Shown piece after piece: positions 9,401 to 14,962 of a stretch of 17,281 nucleotides of DNA. The DNA comes from Bacteroidota bacterium (GTDB lineage: Bacteria > Bacteroidota > Bacteroidia > Bacteroidales > UBA1402): assembly GCA_030706285.1 (NCBI GenBank), contig JAUZOU010000022.1, positions 1 to 17,281 of the forward strand. The letters are read 5' to 3'. A program made the translations under genes and the position numbers. The first letter of the stretch is position 1, and each line of letters starts with the position of its first letter. Under the pieces are notes generated by a model. It saw nothing but the letters and a program-made list of their open reading frames with translations, was not told the origin of the DNA and did not search any database.

Positions 9401-9517
9401 GGTGGAGTTATAAAGATCCACCAGTGCCAGAGAGTCACTTGGAAGGACCTGAGCTTTTACTACAAAAGAACACGACCAAATGGCCATGATTACCAATAGT
9501 AGAGTACATCTTTTCAT
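6404..9517 (-). CDS. Triple-unit LRR/Ig surface protein with T9SS type A sorting domain
   Basis: This 1037-aa secreted protein is probably a cell-surface adhesin or glycan-binding protein. The signal peptide (1-22) ends near VKA. The body is three tandem units at residues 27-336, 337-646 and 647-957, with a period of 310 residues. Each has an N-terminal cap (SDSLALVDLYNATGGSNW type), a leucine-rich-repeat block (GTIPASIGNLTELTKLQL type), and an Ig-like domain ending in YTCKAQSSMASGC or a close variant. The C-terminus (~965-1037) is a T9SS type A sorting domain with YPNPVSDRLF (967-976), IYDLTGK (988-994) and KGVYMVVV (1016-1023). T9SS cargo is exported across the outer membrane and anchored or released. 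No catalytic motif is visible. It lies 38 nt downstream of a related LRR gene and ends the capture operon. LRR proteins of this type bind proteins or glycans; the ligand here is unknown. Confidence 0.9.
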   Translation of the reverse strand: MKRCTLLLVIMAIWSCSFVVKAQVLPSDSLALVDLYNSTGGPNWASQGGWLVGPVNTWAGVVVTNNRVTELAFECNNMIGTIPASIGNLTELTKLQLNGDDSPETYVDLHGTIPAELWNCTKLVRLQIKFTHISGPLPAGIEKLTALQEINFQKTNLGCEIPAEIFNLPSLTKAYLHQSNFIGKVPSTLVNATKLQRLYLQGNHLSAGLPFVALPAANAAKVELTGNYFTFADLKPYYDAKANLASLISDNQYARKTALIAVNAGKTCNLNGSAADGEAYAWFKNTGDTPIGTDSALAVTINGSADEGTYTCKAQSSMASGCNMLSVYTINQPSLVSDSLALVDLYNATGGSNWTSQGNWLTGPVSSWAGVVVTNNRVTELAFECNNMIGTIPASIGNLTELTKLQLNGDDSPETYVDLHGTVPAELWNCTKLNRLQIKFTNITGPLPAGIEKLTALQEINFQKTKLGCEIPAEIFNLPSLTKAYLHQSNFTGKVPSTLVNATKLQRLYLQGNNLSAGLPFVALPVANAAKVELTGNHFTFADLKPYYDAKSNLASLICDYQYLKDTVNAAASIGETYTMFGNVPDAEAFAWFKDAETVPISTDYFLNLSMESAANEGIYTCKAQSSMASGCTILATYKMKIASLESDSLTLVDIYKAAGGPNWGSQGNWLTTEPLRNWSGVTMSGDRVTELSFKDNNMTGTMSPSIGNLTELTRLDFNGNDNPVKIMNVQGTVPGELWNCSKLTRLQIKFTNMTGPLPEGIEKLSNLSEINFQMTKLNCEIPSEIFNIPTLTKAYLHQSNFIGKVPSTVANATKLQRLYLQGNHLSSGLPYVEIPAANAAKVELTGNYFTFADVKPYYDAKANYAGFICDYQYAKDTVVMTVNSGVKATLEGQVTDGEAYAWFKNAETTPVGTDPSLDVTLNSVADEAVYTCKAQSSSVSGCNMLTVYKLKLATGLNNAQVMCAVYPNPVSDRLFIQSAKALEHVAIYDLTGKSVLKVNGAGSSTISLPVDKLNKGVYMVVVKTADTVATHKIVKE
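6647..7579 (-). repeat. LRR/Ig tandem unit 3 (most diverged)
   Basis: This encodes residues 647-957. It keeps the cap, LRR and Ig layout but differs most from the others (LSFKDNNMTGTMSPSIGNL in place of LAFECNNMIGTIPASIGNL), and it carries one extra residue after its cap. Its IC-D-Y cysteine is C870, and the Ig first-strand cysteine of unit 1 is absent. Confidence 0.9.
7580..8509 (-). repeat. LRR/Ig tandem unit 2
   Basis: This encodes residues 337-646 and is the closest relative of unit 1. A 164-nt block (8253-8416) aligns without gaps to 9183-9346 at an offset of exactly 930 nt. By my count there are about 15 base differences in it, none of which changes an amino acid. Confidence 0.92.
8510..9439 (-). 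repeat. LRR/Ig tandem unit 1
   Basis: This encodes residues 27-336 directly after the signal peptide. It differs from units 2 and 3 in its cysteine pattern, with C268 in the Ig-like domain and Ser at position 249 where the others have Cys. Confidence 0.92.
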
Positions 9518-9555
9518 GACAGTTAATTTATTTTAGGTTAAGCAATTGGATTTTT

Positions 9556-12162
9556 TTAATTATATTTTATAAAACGGGATGTCAGGATCAGCCCTTCCAC
9601 ATTTGTAACCTGGATGGAATAGATTCCCTGAATCAGGCCGGATACATCAATGCTTCGGTTTTCTCCTTTTATCACCAGCACTTCTCTGCCGGAAATGTCA
9701 ATAACTTTTATGTCATGGATGGAAAATCCATCTGGCGTTCTGATCGTTAGTCTGTCCTTTGCTGGAACCGGATAAAGAGACAACGATTTGTCAGACTGCG
9801 AACTGAGACCTGTAAAGATGCCGAATTCGGCATAAATCTCATCATTACCGGCTACTATATGAGAACGGCTTTGAGGGGAGGCGTTCTCCCAGATAGAGCC
9901 GTTTCGAAAATTAAAATTGACCATTTCCCCCATACTGAAGCCACTGGCTGAATAGGTCCAGGTATTCGCTTCACTTCCACGGATCAACTCTGTTCCTTCA
10001 CTCCAATCATCTTTTAGTCCCATGATATAAGGCTGAACCGTTTCACCCGGATACTGGATGCTAAAGGTTGACATGTTCAGAACAAATGTCAGTGTCTTAT
10101 TTTTGTAACCATAGAATGTCTCACCATTTACCGTCTTTCCCGTCACTTCAAATTTCAGACTGTTGCCGGAACTGATCAGATCGTCTTTGCTCACCGAAGT
10201 CGGGGTTATCTTCAAGATGATTGTTCCGTTTTCATCGACAGTTCTGACCGTGTCGTATTTCGTAACAGATGTACGGTTGTATGCTTGCCAGGTGTATTGT
10301 CCGTCATTCAAATCAAGAGACTTGCTCCATATATGATCATTGGCTATCGCATCCCCATTGGTTCCATCGTCAACTAAAAGAAACGGCAGATTCTTCATGG
10401 TTCCCTTTACAACAACACTTGTGAACGTCTTAGTACCGTCTTCAACCTCAATCAAAACAGGTGTGCGGGTTTCCAGAATAACATTCTCGACAGAAAACTG
10501 ATCAACTGATTCAACTGGAGAGCCATACAATCCAGCCAGGGCACCTCGTTTGTATGAAATTGAAATCACGTCACTAGCTTTCAGAGCATCAGCCAGAATG
10601 AGTTCGACGGTTGTTGAAATACCGGCATCTAGCTTACCTTCCTTTAATATGACCGAATTGACCGGATAAGTGATATCACCGGCTTTAACTGTAAAATCAG
10701 CAGCAACCATGGTCGAAGGATCCATATACTGGTCGAAAGTTACGAAAATACCACTACCGTCATCTCGCGTAATCGCTTTGACTGGATTTGGTCTCACACG
10801 GGCAATGTTTTGTACAGTTTTGTTTGTAAAACTACCCAATGCCCCACCATTGGCACAAACGACAGATCCTGCATTGTATGAAACTAAAACAACGTCTCCG
10901 TTTTTCACAGGACTAGCCAATTTCAGTAACAACTTCTCCGAAAACCGTCCTCCGAGTGTAACATTGGCTACCTGGACCGGCTGCCCATTACTGGTTACAA
11001 CGAAGTCAGAAACTTGAGCCGTTGCAGGAACAGCCATCGGTTTTGTAAAAGTAACCGCTATTTCTGTACCTCCATAGTCTGTCACCATTGTCTTGACAAA
11101 TGGTGCAGAAGGAACAAATCGAAGATGAACCAGACTTGAAAACACATTGGAATAATCCGAGTTATAATCGTTCAGCCGGACAAACTCATTGGTGACAAGT
11201 GTTTTGTAATCACCCGTATCTTTGGCCGTTACACTGTTGATTGTATAAGTCGACCCTTTCAGATAAGTATTGAAGCCTTTTTTGTACCAGGTATATTCCC
11301 CATTCTCACCGCCAACATTACACGAAAGAACCACCTTTTGTCCAGGTTGGACAATGATTTCCTTTTCCTCACCGACGTCATGCTGCTGACGGGCCTCATA
11401 CAAAATCTGTTTGGGATTGCTGAACGTAAGGAAGTACTTGACTGATGCTTCAATATTTGAATACCTCAGACGGTTGTTGTAATAAAAAAACGTTGAACCA
11501 CCATTGGAGGAAAAATGATTTAAAATATAATCAGGGGACATAAAATCAAACACCGGTACACTGTCAAGCAGGTTGTATCTGAAATTCAGGAATGTCAAAT
11601 TCGGACAATCACGCATTTCTTTACCAAGTTCACCGGCAAAATAACAGGCTTCAATATCAAGGTCTGTAAGCGATTTATGCCATATTTCTTTAGGAAGTTC
11701 GGTCCCGGTAAAGCCGACATTGCCGTTCACCCTGAACCATCTCAAGGCCGTCAGCAAACCGATTTCCTTTGGAACATAGCCCTTCAGGTTGTCGTTACCG
11801 GCCGAACGGCGACTGATAATCGGCCGCAAATGCACAACTCTCCAAATGGAATCTCTGGAAGTTCCCACCGGCTGTTTTTCAAGCAAGACTCCAAACCAGT
11901 CTTTTACTGGTCCGACTAGCCATTTGCCCATTCCGGCATTCGGATGATCGGTTGTATAATAAGTCAATACCTCATCGCTCAGGTTATTGATTGAAAAACC
12001 ATCCTGATTGGAAATCCAGTTTGGTCCATCCGTAGCTTTGTAAAAAGCCACCAGTGCCAGAGAGTCTTGTTCGGCACATCCATTGTATGTACTGTAATCC
12101 TGAGCTTTTAACGATAAAACAGCTAAAACCAGGAAAATACAAGTCAGTATCGTTCGTCTCAT
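9556..12162 (-). CDS. LRR/Ig multi-domain surface protein with T9SS type A sorting domain
   Basis: This 868-aa secreted protein is related at its N-terminus to the next gene. A signal peptide (1-20) ends at LKA. An LRR cap follows (QDSLALVAFYKATDGPNW, 32-49), then LRRs to about 250 and an Ig-like domain at ~265-347. Two SWM/Ig-like repeats follow (~355-455 with VTFTKPM, ~456-560 with VTFDQYMDPSTM). A module with DDGTNGDAIANDHIW (598-612) comes next, then a carbohydrate-binding-like stretch (~690-785: IMGLKDDW, NTWTYSASGFSMGE). A T9SS sorting domain closes it (~793-868: LYPVPAKDRLTI, DISGREVLV, IQGIYSIQV). There is no catalytic signature, so a binding or adhesion role is inferred. The Ig-like domain has C281, W292 and DTGDY, but Thr replaces the expected second cysteine. 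It starts 2 nt after the lipoprotein stop, so the two are probably translationally coupled. Confidence 0.88.
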   Translation of the reverse strand: MRRTILTCIFLVLAVLSLKAQDYSTYNGCAEQDSLALVAFYKATDGPNWISNQDGFSINNLSDEVLTYYTTDHPNAGMGKWLVGPVKDWFGVLLEKQPVGTSRDSIWRVVHLRPIISRRSAGNDNLKGYVPKEIGLLTALRWFRVNGNVGFTGTELPKEIWHKSLTDLDIEACYFAGELGKEMRDCPNLTFLNFRYNLLDSVPVFDFMSPDYILNHFSSNGGSTFFYYNNRLRYSNIEASVKYFLTFSNPKQILYEARQQHDVGEEKEIIVQPGQKVVLSCNVGGENGEYTWYKKGFNTYLKGSTYTINSVTAKDTGDYKTLVTNEFVRLNDYNSDYSNVFSSLVHLRFVPSAPFVKTMVTDYGGTEIAVTFTKPMAVPATAQVSDFVVTSNGQPVQVANVTLGGRFSEKLLLKLASPVKNGDVVLVSYNAGSVVCANGGALGSFTNKTVQNIARVRPNPVKAITRDDGSGIFVTFDQYMDPSTMVAADFTVKAGDITYPVNSVILKEGKLDAGISTTVELILADALKASDVISISYKRGALAGLYGSPVESVDQFSVENVILETRTPVLIEVEDGTKTFTSVVVKGTMKNLPFLLVDDGTNGDAIANDHIWSKSLDLNDGQYTWQAYNRTSVTKYDTVRTVDENGTIILKITPTSVSKDDLISSGNSLKFEVTGKTVNGETFYGYKNKTLTFVLNMSTFSIQYPGETVQPYIMGLKDDWSEGTELIRGSEANTWTYSASGFSMGEMVNFNFRNGSIWENASPQSRSHIVAGNDEIYAEFGIFTGLSSQSDKSLSLYPVPAKDRLTIRTPDGFSIHDIKVIDISGREVLVIKGENRSIDVSGLIQGIYSIQVTNVEGLILTSRFIKYN

Positions 12163-12164
12163 GC

Positions 12165-13133
12165 TTATTCTTTATTGATTTGTGAAACAACATCCATATC
12201 AATCAGATAGCTGACACCATCATACCAGCTGCAATTGGAAGGATGGATGGCATTAACTCTGATAATACCATATTTATAGGAATTGGTCGAAGCAAAATCC
12301 GTTTTATAACCGATGAAATCACCGACTTTAATACCAGAAATGCTCGTCGTTCCTTTATCAACCTTACCCAGATCGACCAAGTAAGAAAGTGTTGCCGGTG
12401 TGAGTGAATCAAAAGCAGCAGTGGTAATGTCAGTCAACAGCTTGAACTTGGTCTTATTCCTGATTTTCATATTAGTCGAAAAATTGCCATCGTAAGGACC
12501 GGCCAGGAGAGCTGAGCCATTCGACACCAGGAAAATAAAATCTAGCGATTCCTGCACTGCCTGATTGACCGTTGTCACAGCTTCGTAATTAGCCAAGGCC
12601 CGATAGATTGTTCCATCAGCTGTAGAAAAGCCATCTGTCTTGGATGCTGAATTGGTATAAAGAATGACATGACTATATGAAGTAATGGAAGGGACTGTAA
12701 ACACTTCAAAACTGGCTGACTTCTTGCCATCACCGTCAATCATGCTGAACGTGAGCATCACATTATCGGAATCCTGGGCTACGATGTATTTGTACACCAA
12801 CTCCAGTTGGCGCGTATTCTTCTGAATGGTTCCATAGGTATGATCGATCAACGGATCGGTTTTCCCAGAATCGACCACAAAACCGGTTCCTTCCTTTCCT
12901 GAAAGACTGGATGTAACGATCACCGATTTAATATCCGTTTCAGCTTTTGCCAAGATGGTAAAACGAAGCGTATCGCCCACCGCGCCCCGGGTAACCGTAG
13001 CCGGAGTGACACTGAACTGGGCCGTAGATTCAGCATAATTGATCCTGTAGCCATCTTCTACATCGTAACACGCAGACATGACTGACATCAACAGGCCAAT
13101 CAAAACAAATTTAAGGAGATTGATCGTTCGCAT
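12165..13133 (-). CDS. SusE-position surface lipoprotein
   Basis: This 322-aa lipoprotein follows SusD by 8 nt. I chose the ATG at 13131-13133 because the product then begins MRTINLLKFVLIGLLMSVMS with lipobox MSAC (C22). Extending to the upstream start would bury this signal and overlap SusD. Acidic residues just after the cysteine (D24, E26, D27) fit a Bacteroidota surface-export signal. Residues ~35-150 look like an Ig-like beta-sandwich (FSVTPATVTRGAVGDTLRF). Residues ~155-322 contain FSTADGTIY, RNKTKF and KVGDFIGYKTD, features I associate with lipoproteins encoded beside susCD that are thought to be surface glycan-binding proteins. I do not recognise a named family. A role in holding the target glycan is inferred from position and lipoprotein character. 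Confidence 0.8.
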   Translation of the reverse strand: MRTINLLKFVLIGLLMSVMSACYDVEDGYRINYAESTAQFSVTPATVTRGAVGDTLRFTILAKAETDIKSVIVTSSLSGKEGTGFVVDSGKTDPLIDHTYGTIQKNTRQLELVYKYIVAQDSDNVMLTFSMIDGDGKKSASFEVFTVPSITSYSHVILYTNSASKTDGFSTADGTIYRALANYEAVTTVNQAVQESLDFIFLVSNGSALLAGPYDGNFSTNMKIRNKTKFKLLTDITTAAFDSLTPATLSYLVDLGKVDKGTTSISGIKVGDFIGYKTDFASTNSYKYGIIRVNAIHPSNCSWYDGVSYLIDMDVVSQINKE

Positions 13134-13141
13134 GGTCGCAA

Positions 13142-14956
13142 TTATTTGTCGTTGTTTTTCCACCAGTACATTGAATCCCAATTGTTGGCATACCATGAAG
13201 TAAAAGCGGTACCATAGTCCGCATCGCCTTCACGACAAGGATATTCGGATTTATAATTCGGTTCCTGGAATACAGGCATTTGCAGGAAAGCGGATCCTTT
13301 TGCCTGAAGCAGCCACATTAAAGCCAAATTACGGTTTTCCTGACCTGTTACCGGAATATCGAAAGCCGTAGCATTGGCATTGGCTACATTGATGGCGTTT
13401 GTCGAAAGCTCGGAAGACGGGTAGTCTGACCGGCTTGGGAAATGAGTGGCACTTCCTGTTGATGAATAGGCCATCGCACCAGATGATGCCCTCAACGGTG
13501 GAAGCATCGTCCGACGATGATCAAAATAAGGTTCAAACATAAGCAGGAAACTGGCTATCCATTTTTGTTCGGCAATCAGCAACAGCTTGTCTCTCCCTCC
13601 TTCAAAGTTCACTTGTGGCTGAATCAGGTAATCATCGGCCGAAGTCAGCGCTGTAGATCCAAATGCAGCTTTGTAATTGTCCGACTTAAAGGTAGCATTG
13701 TACTGATCAAAAGAGGCTCTGATCGATTTCTCATACAGTTCCTTCGCCATACTTCCGGAATAGATCCATCCTTTTTGAGTAGCTTCTGCTAAAAATGACA
13801 GCATTTCGGAATAGGTAGCAAGAGCCAACGGCACACTGGCACATTCACTGGTAGCATTTCCTTTATCGTCTTCCGTCCGGAAATATTCGCCTAATTTCGA
13901 GGCATAGTTTGCGCCTGCATTCCAGGAGGAAGCATACGCGTTATCCGTTGTTATACCATAAAGGTGCCCGGCATATTTTTCAGTTCCCATATTGGAAGGA
14001 AGCACATTTTTCGTTGCATCCGTATGAGTCATCAATGCAGGACGAGCATAAACAGGCAAACGAGGATCATTCAAGGAAATCAACCGTTCAACAAATATAT
14101 TACTGAAAGGCGCCTCATCCATTTTTGAAGCAGACAATCTGTAGCACCTTGATTTGTATTGATTGCCATCATAATGAAAAAACGCATTATCGGCATTCGA
14201 TGCCATGACCGGATAGGTATCCGGATTTGATACAACCTCGTTCAGAATAGCTTTGGCAGAATCCTGAGCCGCATCAGACATATACATGGCATATCTTATG
14301 AGCAGTGTATTGGCAAACTTTTTCCACTTTGTCATATCGCCGCCAAAAATGAGATCAGTTTCCGCATCACACGTTTCTCCCTTGTCAATCATCAGTCCGG
14401 CCGCTTTCAATTTTCTCATCAGCGTAAAGTAGATGTCTTTCTGCTTGTCATAGACCGGATCAATCGGAGCGTTGTCCAGCATCGTTTCTGTGTAAGGAAT
14501 ATCGCCATACAACAGGGTAAGGTTGAAAAAGTTGTAGCATTCCCAAATATTAGCTATAGCCAGGTAGTTTTTATCATTCATGGCTATGGCGGCATTTTGC
14601 ATCTTTTTTATATAACGGACTGCGTTATACCCACTAACCCAAGGTCCACCATTATCCGAATCATCAAACGCATGCCAAGCTTGGTGCCTGTTTCCCTGGC
14701 TCAGGCTGATGGTTTTTCCATGGTACTCGCAAACTGCTGCACCGACATTCCAGTGGATATAATCCCAGCCGTTTATGGTATTCCCAATCATGTCAAGCAT
14801 AAATTGGCTTGGATTGTAATCTGCCGTTTCTGATTCCTGGAGTGAAGGAGGATTGTTCGGATCTATGTTAATACCTGATTCCCAGGTGTCGCAACTGGCC
14901 AAGAATAATGCAACCAACGCTGACAGTACGAATTTGAATGTTCTCGGTTGTCTCAT
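13142..14956 (-). CDS. SusD-like (SusD_2/RagB type) nutrient-binding outer membrane lipoprotein
   Basis: SusD proteins form the extracellular lid over the SusC barrel and bind the imported glycan or peptide. The protein is 604 aa, slightly long for the family. It has a lipoprotein signal (LFLASC, C22), then GINIDPNNP (28-36), typical of the SusD_2 group. TPR-type helical motifs include LYGDIPYTE (149-157) and FGGDMTKWKKFANTLLIRYA (204-223). The C-terminal loops are rich in Trp and Tyr (SWYANNWDSMYWWKNND). The start lies 6 nt after the SusC stop, as is usual for a susC-susD pair. Ligand specificity cannot be read from sequence; the downstream genes suggest a mannose-containing glycan. Confidence 0.96.
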   Translation of the reverse strand: MRQPRTFKFVLSALVALFLASCDTWESGINIDPNNPPSLQESETADYNPSQFMLDMIGNTINGWDYIHWNVGAAVCEYHGKTISLSQGNRHQAWHAFDDSDNGGPWVSGYNAVRYIKKMQNAAIAMNDKNYLAIANIWECYNFFNLTLLYGDIPYTETMLDNAPIDPVYDKQKDIYFTLMRKLKAAGLMIDKGETCDAETDLIFGGDMTKWKKFANTLLIRYAMYMSDAAQDSAKAILNEVVSNPDTYPVMASNADNAFFHYDGNQYKSRCYRLSASKMDEAPFSNIFVERLISLNDPRLPVYARPALMTHTDATKNVLPSNMGTEKYAGHLYGITTDNAYASSWNAGANYASKLGEYFRTEDDKGNATSECASVPLALATYSEMLSFLAEATQKGWIYSGSMAKELYEKSIRASFDQYNATFKSDNYKAAFGSTALTSADDYLIQPQVNFEGGRDKLLLIAEQKWIASFLLMFEPYFDHRRTMLPPLRASSGAMAYSSTGSATHFPSRSDYPSSELSTNAINVANANATAFDIPVTGQENRNLALMWLLQAKGSAFLQMPVFQEPNYKSEYPCREGDADYGTAFTSWYANNWDSMYWWKNNDK

Positions 14957-14962
14957 GATACG

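Noticed and set aside
6647..9439. Repeat array considered as a CRISPR or mobile-element signature
   Set aside because: The units are long, in frame and coding, with a precise protein-domain period and no spacers or terminal inverted repeats.
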